Assembly: GCA_963822485.1 (NCBI GenBank)
Contig: CAWGHW010000027.1
Span: forward strand, 62,001 to 126,000
Length of the DNA stretch: 64,000 bases
Direction: 5' to 3'
From: DASUBV01 sp963822485
GTDB lineage: Bacteria > Actinomycetota > Actinomycetes > Streptosporangiales > Streptosporangiaceae
Shown here: positions 53,041 to 62,493 of the stretch, piece after piece
How positions within the stretch are numbered: position 1 is the first letter of the stretch
Layout: each line of letters starts with the position of its first letter
Position numbers and translations under genes: made by a program
The notes under the pieces: model-generated
What the model saw: the letters and a program-made list of their open reading frames with translations, nothing else
What the model was told of the DNA's origin: nothing
Databases searched by the model: none

Positions 53041-55717
53041 GTGCGCTGCACTGACCTGCGCCATCTCGGCGGCCCGAACGTGTTCACGGCCAGCCCGGTG
53101 AGCATCGCCCGGCTGGAGCTCGACGAGCTGACCGGCCGGGAGACCACCGACTACCCGGGCCTGGCCCGGCGGCTGACCCGGCTGCTGCCGGGGCTGGCCG
53201 GCCACCACTGCGCGGCCGGGCGGCCCGGCGGCTTCCTGGCCGCCACTGGACCGCGGCACCTATTTCGGCCACGTCGCCGAGCACGTCGCCCTGGAACTGT
53301 CCTGCCTGGCCGGCCGCGAGGTCTGCCTGGGCCGCACGCTGTGGGCGGGTGCCGACGGTCACTACGACGTGGTCCTGGAGTGCCCGCAGGACGAGCCCGC
53401 CACCTCGCCGGTGCCCGCGCTGCTGCTCGATGCCGCCATCGAGATCACCGAGGACCTGGTGGCGGGCCGGGCCCCGGACGTGGACGCCCGGCTGGCCTCG
53501 ATGACGATTTCGCGGCAACAGGGTGAGCTTGGGGTCAGTACCGCCGCCATCGCCGGCGCCGCCCGGCGCCGGGGCATACCGGTCCGCCGGGTCGGGGCCA
53601 CGAGCATGCTGCGGCTGGGTTACGGCCGCAACCGCCGGCTGGCCTGCGCGGCGCTGACCGAGCTGACCTCGGCCGTGGGCGTGGACATCGCGGCCGACAA
53701 GATGCTGGCCAAGCAGCTGCTGGCCGACGCCGGGATCCCGGTGGCCGAGGGCGTCCTGGCGGCCAGTGCGGAGGAGGCCGCCCGGGCCCTGGGCGTGCTG
53801 GGGCCGCCCGTGGTGATCAAGCCGCTGCGCGGCAACCAGGGCCGGTGCGTGACCGTCGGCGTGCGCACGCCGCACGAGGCCATCACCGCGTTCGACCGGG
53901 CGGGCGGGGCCGGCTCGCCGGTGCTGGTGGAACGGTTCGTGACCGGCCACGACTACCGGGTGCTGGTCATCGACGGCCGGGTGGCCGCCGCCGCGCAGCT
54001 GCACCCGGCCTGCGTCACCGGCGACGCCGCGCACACCATCAGCCAGCTCGTCGCCCAGGTCAACGCCGACCCGCGGCGCGGCGACGGGCACGCCCGCGAG
54101 CTGACCAGGATCAGCCTGGACGACGAGGTCATGCGGCACCTGGACGCCGCGGGCCTGGACGGCGGCTCGGTGCCGGCCGCCGGGCAGGTGGTGGCGCTGC
54201 GGCAGAACGCGAACCTGTCCACCGGCGGCACCAGCCGGGACGTCACCGACCTGGTGCACGAGGACGTGGCCGCACTGTGCGTGCGCGCGGCCGCCGCGGC
54301 CGGGCTGGACATCTGCGGCGTTGACCTGCGCGCCCCCGACATCGCGGCGCCCCTGGACACCGGCCGGCCCGGCGGCGGGACGGCCGTGGCGGTGCTCGAG
54401 CTGAACGCCTGCCCGGGCCTGCGCATGCACCTGGCGCCGGTGGAGGGCCGCCCGCGGGACGTGGCCGCGGCCATCGTCGACACGCTGTACCCGCCCGGCA
54501 CCCAGGCCCGGATCCCGGTCATCGCGGTGACCGGCACCAACGGGAAGACCACCACCGTCAAGATGATCGGGCACGTGCTGAGCCAGGCCGGGCTGCGGGT
54601 GGGCATGGCCACCACCGACGGCGTGTACAGCGGCGGGCGGCTGGTCTACGACGCCGACGCCTCCGGGCCCCGGTCGGCCGAGATGGTGCTGGATGACACC
54701 AGCGTGGAGGCCGCGGTGCTGGAGACCGCGCGCGGCGGGATCCTGCGCGGCGGGCTGGGCTACGACCGGGCCGACGTGGCCGTGGTCACCAACATCACCG
54801 CCGACCACCTGGGCGTCGACGGCGTCGATGACATGACCGAGCTGATCCACGTCAAGGCGCTGGTAGCCGAGGAGATCCGGGCCGGCGGGACGGTGGTGCT
54901 CAACGCTGACGACCCGGCCGTCGCCGGCCTGGCCGACCGGCCGGCGGTGCGCCGGAACGACCCGGTGATCAGGTTGTTCAGCCAGCAGCCCGGCAACCAG
55001 GTGCTGGAGCGGCACAAGCGGGCCGGCGGCCTGGCCTACGAGGTCCGCGACGGCCAGCTGGTGGAGATCGAGGGCGGCCACGCTCGCCCGCTGATCCCGG
55101 TGGCCGAGCTGCCCGGCGCCTTCGGCGGCCGGGCGGCCCACCTGGTGGCCAACGCGCTGGCCGCCGCGGCCGCCTGCCGGGCGGCCGGGTTCAGTGCCAA
55201 GGACATCCGCCGCGGCCTGGCCACGTTCACGCCGGTGGAGGCCAACCCCGGCCGGGGCAACGTGTACCGGGCGGGCGACGTGCCGGTGATCGTGGACTAC
55301 GGGCACAACGCCGCCGCGCTGGACGCCACCGGCGCCATGATCACGAACGTCTGGGGCGGCGAGCCCGCGGCGGCCGTGACGCTGCCCGGCGACCGGCGCG
55401 ATGACCTGGTCACCGAGACCGCCGAGGCCATCGCGGCCTGGTTCGGCAAGGTCGTGGTCTACGAGGACAGCGACAAGCGCGGCCGCCGGCCGGGCGAGAT
55501 GCAGGAGCTGATCGCCGCGGCCATGCGCCGGGTGCGCCCGGACATCGCCTGCGAGCCGGCCGCGGGGCCCGGGCAGGCGCTGCGCCGGGCCGTGGCGCTG
55601 GCCGACGGCGGGCCGGTGCTGTTCCTGTACGAGAAGCTCACCGCGGCCCGCGCCGCCGTCGAGTCCATTGGCGGGATCCCCTGGCCCGACGCTGGCCCGG
55701 CTGGCGACCGGCCCTAG
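53041..55717 (+). CDS. cphA: Cyanophycin synthetase, apparent frameshift
   Basis: Polymerises aspartate and arginine into cyanophycin, a nitrogen store. Two ATP-using domains are present: the ATP-grasp part (VVIKPLRGNQGRCVTVGV, NACPGLRMH) and the Mur-ligase-like part (VTGTNGKTTTVKMIGHV, ITADHLGVDGVDDM). The N-terminus (GTG 53041, LRHLGGPNVF) is in one frame to about 53240; the next segment GTYFGHVAEHVALELSCLAG is in another frame and runs to the stop. A single indel near 53235-53250 would join them. Two enzymes of the pathway in tandem argue for real use of cyanophycin. Confidence 0.9.
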
Positions 55718-55787
55718 CGATGTGGATACCGTTGCCTACACCCGGCTGTGGGTAAGCGGGACATCTCAGGTCCAGGAGGTCCGGGCT

Positions 55788-56465
55788 GTGGTGACCAGCC
55801 GTGCCGCGGCACCTGTGCAGCAGCCGCCCACCATGCGGCGGCTGGCCGTGGCGCTGACCGCGGGGACGGTCGCGGGGGTGGTCACCGCGTTCCTGGGCGA
55901 CTGGCGCTATGCGCTGGCCATCGGCTGGGATGCCGCCGCCATCGTCTTCCTGACGTGGGTCTGGCTGGTGGTCTGGCCGCTGTCGCCGCAGAGCACCGCC
56001 GCGCAGGCCACCGCCGAGGATCCCAACCGGGCTACCAGCGACACCATCATGCTCAGCGCCTGCGTCGCCAGCCTGGCCGCGGTGGGCATGGTGCTGGTCT
56101 ACGCCCACTCCTTGCCGCGGACGGCTCAGGTCCTGCTGGCCACCCTGAGCCTGATCAGCCTGGCCGTCTCCTGGTTCACCGTGCACACCATCTACGCCCT
56201 GCGCTACGCGCTGCTCTACTACCGGCAGACGCCGGGCGGCATCGACTTCAACCAGCCGGACCCGCCCTGCTACCGGGACTTCGCCTACGTCGCGCTGACC
56301 CTGGGGATGACCTACCAGGTATCCGACACCAGCCTGCAGAACACCGACATGCGTTCGACCGCGCTGAAGCACGCGCTGCTTTCCTACCTGTTCGGCGCGG
56401 TCATCCTGGCCGCCGCGATCAACCTCGTCGCCGGGCTGGGCAGCAGCGGGCTGTTCAGCGGCTAG
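55788..56465 (+). CDS. DUF1345 family membrane protein
   Basis: 225 residues from GTG 55788, with AGGAGGT seven bases upstream. Five hydrophobic segments, beginning after MRRLAVALTAGTVAGVVTAFLG, and the DUF1345 pattern ISLAVSWFTVHTIYALRYALLYY plus FAYVALTLGMTYQVSDT. Function unknown. About 70 bp separate it from cphA, so it may be co-transcribed or have its own promoter. Confidence 0.85.
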   Translation: MVTSRAAAPVQQPPTMRRLAVALTAGTVAGVVTAFLGDWRYALAIGWDAAAIVFLTWVWLVVWPLSPQSTAAQATAEDPNRATSDTIMLSACVASLAAVGMVLVYAHSLPRTAQVLLATLSLISLAVSWFTVHTIYALRYALLYYRQTPGGIDFNQPDPPCYRDFAYVALTLGMTYQVSDTSLQNTDMRSTALKHALLSYLFGAVILAAAINLVAGLGSSGLFSG

Positions 56466-56505
56466 CCGGACCCTATGGGGGAGGTAGCGTCCGGCTCGAT
56501 CCGGG

Positions 56506-57360
56506 TCAGCTGCTCCTGATGTAGGTGTCGGTGTAGTCGGCGCCACCGTCAGACAGGCCCGACGGCTGGGCCATGATGTTCCCGGCGGGATCGCTCATGT
56601 TGATTTCGGTGGACGACCACAGCGAGTTGGGGCTCAGCGTGCCATGCGTGCCGTCGCGGCTGGTCACCACCGAGTCGGTGAACTTGAGCGAGCCGAAGTC
56701 GGCCAGGTCGTTCCCGCCCGCCACGCCGCCGCCGTAGTCCTCGGCGATGACCTCGGCGGTGGTGTTGGGACAGCTGTGACCGCTCGGGCAGTCCAGGCCA
56801 GGCACGGAAGTGCTCGCACCCGTGCTCTTGTCGTCCAGGGTCATCTGGTAGCTGGAGCCGGTGTAGTAGACCGACACCCCGATCGAGTCGCCGGGGTTGA
56901 TGTCGTACAAGGACACCTTGGCCTCGGGGTACATCTCATACCAGAGGTAGTAGGTCGGCAGTCCGTTGTTGCACACCCCGTCGACGCCGTCCTGCTCGAC
57001 CGTGGCATTGGTCTGGTTCAAGCCGTTGATCCCGACCCAGATGGAGACATCGGCCTTGCCGCTGCTGGGGCAGCGCAGCGTCGGAACGGTGAAGCTGCTC
57101 GCCACATAGCGCAGGGCCACATTGGGGTCGGCCACGTCGACATACCCCGACCAGGGCTGGTTGTCCGAGCCGGCGCGCGGCAGAGAAGTCTGCGGCAGGT
57201 GCACCCCCACGGCGCGGCGCAGCCCGTGCGCTCCGAGGATGGGGCCGGGATTGGACGCCTGCATGCTGGCGGACGCGGACGCGGACGCGGTGGTCGCGGC
57301 AGGCGCAACCGCCAAGCCGCCCGCTAAGGTCAGCGCGATCAGTACGGGCCGGATACTCAT
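56506..57360 (-). CDS. G1-family glutamic peptidase (eqolisin), secreted
   Basis: 284 residues from ATG 57360. A Sec signal (MSIRPVLIALTLAGGLAVAP) precedes the peptidase: WSGYVDV, TVPTLRC, SIWVGINGLNQTNATVEQDG with candidate catalytic Gln123, and AEVIAEDYGG with candidate catalytic Glu203. These acid-active peptidases are best known from fungi and occur in actinobacteria of acidic soils. Two cysteine pairs may form disulfides. It stands alone between DUF1345 (convergent) and the acyl-CoA dehydrogenase gene. Confidence 0.85.
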   Translation of the reverse strand: MSIRPVLIALTLAGGLAVAPAATTASASASASMQASNPGPILGAHGLRRAVGVHLPQTSLPRAGSDNQPWSGYVDVADPNVALRYVASSFTVPTLRCPSSGKADVSIWVGINGLNQTNATVEQDGVDGVCNNGLPTYYLWYEMYPEAKVSLYDINPGDSIGVSVYYTGSSYQMTLDDKSTGASTSVPGLDCPSGHSCPNTTAEVIAEDYGGGVAGGNDLADFGSLKFTDSVVTSRDGTHGTLSPNSLWSSTEINMSDPAGNIMAQPSGLSDGGADYTDTYIRSS

Positions 57361-57535
57361 GAGTCGGGCCTTTCTGCGTTGGCCCCCGGCGATGTAGCCG
57401 ACCAGCCGGGCTTGTACGGCATATACGGAACATGGACATATGACCGACATGATCGTCGATCGGCAGCAGCCAGCTGTCAATACAGCGGCAGGCGCAGCCC
57501 GGCCGCCACCGCCCGGCCCGCAGCGGCCGGCCCGG

Positions 57536-58699
57536 CTAGCCGACGAAGCCCCGGCCGCTGGTCAGGGCGCGGGCGATGACCGTGCGCAGGATGTCGTTGG
57601 TGCCCTCGCCGATGACCATCAGCGGCGCGTCACGGTACAGCCGCTCGACGGTGAACTCCTGCGAGTAGCCGTAGCCGCCGTGCACCTGCATGGCGGTGAA
57701 CGCGCACTCCTGGGCCACTTCTGAGGCGTAGACCTTGGCCATGCCCGATTCCAGGTCGTTGCGCTGGCCCGCGTCGGCCCGAGCCGCGGCCCAGTAGGTC
57801 ATCAGCCGGGCGGCCTGCAGCTTGATGGCCATGTCGGCCAGCTTGAGCTGCACGGCCTGGAAGCCGGAGATCTTCTGGCCGAAGGCCTCCCGCTGGCCGG
57901 CGTAGCGCAGGGCCTGGTCGTAGGCCTCCTGGGCCACGCCCACGGCCCGGGCAGCGATGTTGACCCGGCCGGTCTCCAGGGCGGCCAGCACCTGCTGAAG
58001 GCCGCGGCCCTCGGCGCCGCCCAGCAGGGCGCTGGCCGGCACCCGGACCTCATCGAGCACCAGCTCGCAGGTCTCGGGGCCGCGGTAGCCGAGCTTGGGC
58101 AGGTCGCGGACGACCTCGAAGCCCGGCGTCCCGGCCTCGACCAGCAGCACCGACATGCCGGCGTGGGCGGGACGGGCGGCCGGGTCGGTCTTGACCAGCA
58201 CCGGCAGCGGATCGGCGTGCCGGGCGTTGGTGATCCAGGTCTTCCGGCCGTTGATCACGTAGCTGTCGCCGTCGCGCCGGGCGACCGTCTCGATGCCCTG
58301 GAGGTCGCTGCCCGCCGCCGGCTCGGTGAGGGCGATGCCGGTCCGGCGGGTGCCCGCCGCGAGTTCCGGAAGGTAGCTGGTCTTCTGCTCCTCGGTGCCG
58401 TACCGGGCGATCATCCAGCACGACAGCGAGTGGCTGCCGATGATGCCGGCCACGCCCATCCAGCCCCGCGAGATCTCCTCGAACACGATGGCCAGGGACA
58501 CCATGTCGGCGGCCATGCCGCCGTACTCCTCGGGGACGGTCAGCCCGAACAGGCCCATCTCGGCCATGCCCGCGGCGATCTCGTCGGGGTAGCGGCCCGA
58601 CGACTCCCACTCCCGCGCCACCGGCCGGATCTTGTCGTCCACGAAGGCGCGCAGGGTGTCGCGGAGCAGGCGCTGCTCGGCCGAGAGGTCAAAGTCCAT
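57536..58699 (-). CDS. Acyl-CoA dehydrogenase
   Basis: 387 residues from ATG 58699, with GGAGACGG upstream. It has the acyl-CoA dehydrogenase fold: MDFDLSAEQRLLRDTLRAF, GIALTEPAAGSDLQGIET (substrate/FAD loop), AFGQKISGFQAVQLKLADMA, MQVHGGYGYSQEF and the C-terminal catalytic Glu region MVIGEGTNDILRTVIARALT. It uses FAD to oxidise acyl-CoA thioesters. No beta-oxidation partner lies nearby. Confidence 0.9.
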   Translation of the reverse strand: MDFDLSAEQRLLRDTLRAFVDDKIRPVAREWESSGRYPDEIAAGMAEMGLFGLTVPEEYGGMAADMVSLAIVFEEISRGWMGVAGIIGSHSLSCWMIARYGTEEQKTSYLPELAAGTRRTGIALTEPAAGSDLQGIETVARRDGDSYVINGRKTWITNARHADPLPVLVKTDPAARPAHAGMSVLLVEAGTPGFEVVRDLPKLGYRGPETCELVLDEVRVPASALLGGAEGRGLQQVLAALETGRVNIAARAVGVAQEAYDQALRYAGQREAFGQKISGFQAVQLKLADMAIKLQAARLMTYWAAARADAGQRNDLESGMAKVYASEVAQECAFTAMQVHGGYGYSQEFTVERLYRDAPLMVIGEGTNDILRTVIARALTSGRGFVG

Positions 58700-58731
58700 G
58701 CCGTCTCCTCGGTAGGGTCCCGGTTCCTGGG

Positions 58732-59560
58732 TTATACCAGGGCCGGTCCCTCCCACAGCGCGGTCATGTCCCGGAACGGGACCTCACAGGGCGGGCCGTC
58801 GGCCACGCGCAGCCGGGGCTCGCCGGGGGTTCCGGTGACTGCCACCGGGACGGTCACGATCAGCGCCGAGCGGGTGCCGTACTCCTCGCCGTGCACGCAG
58901 GCGGCGGTGAACGCGAGCGGCCGGGCCGGATTCTCGCCCACGGCGAGCTCGGTCGCCGGCTCGTGGTCGCGGAGCACCTCGGCCAGGGCGTCGGCGGCGG
59001 ACTCAGCGGTCTCCGCGGACTGCCCGTCGCGGGCCGTCTGGGCGGCGCGCTCGCGGGCCACCAGCTGGGTGACCCGCGCGACCTTGGCCGAGGGGGCGCG
59101 CATCGGCAGGTTCTCCAGGACGTGCACGCCGGGGGCGAGCCGCTCGACCTCGGGGTGCGGGCCGCCGGCCAGGCCGACGGAGAACAGCGCGTGCCGGTCG
59201 CCGACCAGCAGCCAGCACGGGTTGTAGGCGGCCGGGTCGAGGGTGGCGCAGACCCGGGTCACGGCTTCCTCGGCGGTGGAGTAGGCGGTGAAGGCCAGCG
59301 GCAGCTCGCCGCGCGACCGCTTGGTCAGGTCACGGGCGCCGAGGGTGGGGCTGGTTGGTCAGCCCGGCCACCACGCCGTGCTCGTTGACGGCCAGCCAGG
59401 TGCCGCCGGCCAGCTCGTCGCGGCCGCCCAGCACCCGGGGGCCCGCGTCGCGGAGCGTGGTCATGGTGACGGCGGGCCGGCCGTAGAACTCGTCCCGGTT
59501 GGCCGCCACGATCAGCGGCGCGCCGGGCACCACCCCGGACAGCGCGATGAGAAGGCACAC
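58732..59560 (-). CDS. NRDE/TANGO2-like family protein, apparent frameshift
   Basis: N-terminus (59560, MCLLIALSGVVPGAPLIVAANRDEF with the NRDE motif, WLAVNEHGVVAGLTNQ) ends in one frame near 59340; the rest (GARDLTKRSRGELPLAFTAY onward, stop at 58732) is in another. The frames meet at the CCCC/CACC tract 59340-59350, so one missing base is the simplest cause. NRDE proteins are Ntn-like and linked to lipid or heme handling; the N-terminal Cys2 is present. Confidence 0.75.
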
Positions 59561-59636
59561 GCTGCGACGGTACCGCCCAGTGGCCCCGGGTCGGTCCGGG
59601 TGCCGGTCAGGGCGGACACCGAGGGGCCGCGGGCTG

Positions 59637-60245
59637 TTATTGCCGGGGGTTTTCCTGGTTGAGCTGGGGGCCGGGCGCGGACTCGAAGGCCTTGACCCGC
59701 CGGGCCACGGCGTCGTCCAGGCGCTCTTCCAGCGTGCCGATCACCGCCCGGCAGCGGGCCAGGTCGTCCGGGTCGATGTCGCCGAGCAGGTCACGGGCCA
59801 GGCCCTGGTAGGAGTCGCGCAGCTGGACCAGGGTGGCCTCGGCGGCGGCGGTGAGCGTGATGATCGTGGCCCGCCGGTCGACGGGGTGCGGGCTGCGGGT
59901 CACCCAGCCGTCGGCCTCAAGCGCGTCGATGAGGCCGGTGACGGTGCGCGGCGAGATGCCGAGCTGCTGGCTGAGCGCCCGCATCAGGACCGGGCCAGAC
60001 TCCTGGAGCGCCCACAGCACCCGGCCCCTGGCGAAGCCGAGGCCGTACTGGCGGGCGCCGAGGTCCTGCAGCTCCACCAGCCGCGGCGCGAGCCGGAACA
60101 GCCGCCCGACCAGGCTGACCGCCAGATCGCCCCCGCCGGAATCGCGGCCGGTGGCCAGGGACGCGCGGGCCGCCTCCAGGTCGACGGCCGCGGCATCGGC
60201 GCTGGCGCCAGGCCTGCCGCCTGATCGGTATTCTGAGCCCGCCAT
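59637..60245 (-). CDS. MarR-family transcriptional regulator
   Basis: 202 residues from ATG 60245. A winged helix-turn-helix in the middle (ALSQQLGISPRTVTGLIDAL, then VTRSPHPVDRRATIITLT with the wing) and helices at both ends. A disordered N-terminus precedes it. It diverges from the DrrAB-type ABC transporter with 37 bp between, so it probably represses that exporter in response to a drug-like ligand. Confidence 0.9.
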   Translation of the reverse strand: MAGSEYRSGGRPGASADAAAVDLEAARASLATGRDSGGGDLAVSLVGRLFRLAPRLVELQDLGARQYGLGFARGRVLWALQESGPVLMRALSQQLGISPRTVTGLIDALEADGWVTRSPHPVDRRATIITLTAAAEATLVQLRDSYQGLARDLLGDIDPDDLARCRAVIGTLEERLDDAVARRVKAFESAPGPQLNQENPRQ

Positions 60246-60270
60246 ATTGTCCGGTGTCCTCACTAACTGC

Positions 60271-60283
60271 TAGCCTCACAGTG
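60271..60283 (+). promoter_or_regulatory. Leaderless-type promoter of the DrrA-like gene
   Basis: TAGCCT (60271-60276) lies six bases before the GTG start at 60283. TANNNT about 6-7 bases before the first codon is the usual -10 placement for leaderless actinobacterial transcripts. No Shine-Dalgarno sequence is visible. Confidence 0.5.
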
Positions 60284-61299
60284 TGGGCAATTCTAGTACT
60301 CCTGCTGATCCCCCGGCCATCGAGGCGGCCGGGATCACCAAGGCGTTCGGCCGATCCGGGGAACGGGTCGCCGCGCTGACCGGGGTCGACCTCACGGTCC
60401 GCCCCGGCACGCTGGCGGCGCTGCTGGGGCCTAACGGCGCGGGCAAGACCACGCTGGTCCGGATCATCGCCACGCTGACCCGGCCCGACGCGGGCCGGAT
60501 CAGCGTGCTGGGCTTCGACGTGATGGCCCAGCCGGCCCGGGTGCGGGCGCGGATCGGGCTGACCGGGCAGTACGCGGGCCTGGACGAGGCGCTCAGCGGG
60601 CGGGACAACCTGGTGCTCATCGGCCGGCTGGCCGGCCTGGGACGCCGCCCGGCCCGGGAGCGGGCGACGGAGCTGGCCGCGCTGTTCGGGCTGACCGAGG
60701 CCATCGGCCGGCTGGCCCGGACCTACTCAGGCGGCATGCGGCGCCGGCTCGACCTGGCCGCCAGCCTGATGACCCGCCCGGCGCTGCTGGTCCTGGACGA
60801 GCCGACGACCGGCCTGGACCCGGGCAGCCGCCAGCAGCTGTGGGCGGTGCTCTCCACGCTGCGGGCCGAGGGCACGACCATGCTGCTCACCACTCAGTAC
60901 CTGGAGGAGGCCGACCGGTTCGCGGACATCGTTCATGTGCTGAACCACGGCAAGATCATCGCGTCGGGCACGGCCGCCCAGCTGAAGGCGCGCATGGGCC
61001 GCGCGGTGGTCGAGGTCCGGCTGGCCGAGCCCGCCGCCACGGCGGCCGCGGCCCGGGTCCTGACCGGGCGGCTGACGCTGCCGCCGGGCGCGGTGCATGC
61101 CGAGGACGGGACCGGGCGGCTGACGGTGACGGCGGCTAGTGGGGCAGGAGTGGTGGGCGGGGAGGCCGGCGATGGCACGGGGACGTTGCTGGCCGCGGCG
61201 GCCGCGCTGCGCGCGGACGGCGTGCCGGTGGCCGACCTGAGCCTGCGCCAGCCCTCGCTGGACGAGGCCTTCCTGGCCCTGACGGGCGGGCCGGCGTGA
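60283..61299 (+). CDS. ABC exporter ATP-binding protein (DrrA-type)
   Basis: 338 residues from GTG. Walker A GPNGAGKTT (49-57), signature YSGGMRRRLDLAASL, Walker B LLVLDEPTTGLD, and H-loop-like TQYLEEADRF. It has the C-terminal extension of DrrA family ATPases (VARVLTG, then the GEAGDGTG region). It energises export of drugs or lipids by the downstream permease, with GTGA overlap at 61296. It is divergent from MarR. Confidence 0.9.
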   Translation: MGNSSTPADPPAIEAAGITKAFGRSGERVAALTGVDLTVRPGTLAALLGPNGAGKTTLVRIIATLTRPDAGRISVLGFDVMAQPARVRARIGLTGQYAGLDEALSGRDNLVLIGRLAGLGRRPARERATELAALFGLTEAIGRLARTYSGGMRRRLDLAASLMTRPALLVLDEPTTGLDPGSRQQLWAVLSTLRAEGTTMLLTTQYLEEADRFADIVHVLNHGKIIASGTAAQLKARMGRAVVEVRLAEPAATAAAARVLTGRLTLPPGAVHAEDGTGRLTVTAASGAGVVGGEAGDGTGTLLAAAAALRADGVPVADLSLRQPSLDEAFLALTGGPA

Positions 61300-62108
61300 C
61301 GGGGGTCGGTGTGGCTAGGGTCAGCGTCGCTAGGGTCAGTGTCGCTAGGGCGGGGCGGGACAGCGCGCTGCTCGCGGGGCGGCAGCTCCGGGTGCTGCGG
61401 CTGAATCCGGGCCGGCTGATCTACCCGCTGGTGCAGCCGGTCGTGCTGCTGGTCCTGTTCGTCTCGGTGCTCGGGAACCTGGCCCTCGCCCGCGGCGCGG
61501 CCGGCGGGTCCTACCGCCAGTTCCTCATCCCCGGCATCCTGATCCAGAACGCGGCGCTCACCGCGCCGAGCACCGGCCTGGGCCTGCTCCGCGACGCCGG
61601 CAGCGGCCTGGCCGACCGGTTCCGCTCGCTGCCGATGTCCCGGTCGGCGGTGCTCATCGGGCGGCTGGCCGCCGACGCGGTGGTGTTCGCGGCCCAGGCC
61701 GTGCTGCTGCTAGCCGTCGCCGCGCTGCTGGGCTTCCGGGTGCACAGCGGGCTGCCGGGCCTGGTGGTCATCGTGGCGGTCGCGGTCAGCTTCGGCCTGG
61801 CCCTGGCGGTGATCTCGGCCTGGTTCGCGCTGCTGATCAGGGACGCCGAGGCGGCCGAGCGGGTGCTGTACTTCCCGGCCATCGCGCTGGCCTTCGTCAG
61901 CTCGGCCTTCGCGCCGGCGGGCGACCTGGCGGGCTGGATGCAGCCCATCGCCAGGGCCAGCCCGGTGACGGCCGCGGCGGGCCTGATCAGGTCGGTGGCG
62001 GGCGGCGGGCCGGTGGCCAGCCCGTTGTTCCATCTGACCCTGTGGGTGCTGGCGCTGGCGGTGGTGCCGGGCATGCTGGCCGTTCGGCGCTGGCAGTCCT
62101 CCCCGTAG
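61296..62108 (+). CDS. ABC exporter permease (DrrB/ABC-2 type)
   Basis: 270 residues from GTG 61296, six hydrophobic helices, and the ABC-2 segment FRSLPMSRSAVLIGRLAADAVVFAAQAVLLLAVAALLGF in parts. It pairs with the upstream ATPase. The first codons contain a 15-bp GTCGCTAGGGTCAGC-type repeat encoding VARVSVARVS, so the true start may be a later GTG; a GTG is available after the repeat. Confidence 0.85.
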   Translation: MTGVGVARVSVARVSVARAGRDSALLAGRQLRVLRLNPGRLIYPLVQPVVLLVLFVSVLGNLALARGAAGGSYRQFLIPGILIQNAALTAPSTGLGLLRDAGSGLADRFRSLPMSRSAVLIGRLAADAVVFAAQAVLLLAVAALLGFRVHSGLPGLVVIVAVAVSFGLALAVISAWFALLIRDAEAAERVLYFPAIALAFVSSAFAPAGDLAGWMQPIARASPVTAAAGLIRSVAGGGPVASPLFHLTLWVLALAVVPGMLAVRRWQSSP

Positions 62109-62493
62109 CGCAGCCCGCGACTTCGGCGGCCCCCGACTTCCGCGGCCCCCGACGCTGTGGGCATCCGGCGCTCGCATCCCGTTCATGATCACGCGGACCT
62201 TTCAGCGCTATTTACTGAAAGGTCCGCGTGATCAAGGCTGCTGCCATTACGGCGGAACGAATACCGGGATCTGGCCGGTCCCGGAGCGAGACGAGCGGGA
62301 TCACCTGGGCGGACGGTGCTCCAGAGGCGCACGAGGCCGCCCGGCCGACCTGCCTCGGCGCTGCCGGAACGTGGCTGTGCCGCTGGGTACGCTCTGGTGT
62401 CACCAACGGGACACCCACAGCCGATCATGGTTCTGGCGTGGGGCTCGTGGGACTGGTGGGCCTGGAGGAGTGCTTCGTGGGGCTGGCTGACGG
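62109..62493. other. Gene-free convergent stretch with a long hairpin
   Basis: 385 bp between the exporter permease and the acetyltransferase (minus). No convincing frame. Its main feature is the hairpin at 62186-62234. The rest is GC-rich without other repeats I can support. Confidence 0.6.
62186..62234. terminator. 20-bp perfect hairpin, probable bidirectional terminator
   Basis: TGATCACGCGGACCTTTCAG (62186-62205) and its exact complement at 62215-62234, loop CGCTATTTA. It separates convergent genes. There is no T-run after either arm, but the stem is long and stable. The arm begins with TGATCAC, as does the dyad at 44964-45012. Confidence 0.7.

Noticed and set aside
53084..55306. 740-codon minus-strand frame opposite cphA
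   Set aside because: It is an antisense shadow of cyanophycin synthetase motifs on the plus strand.
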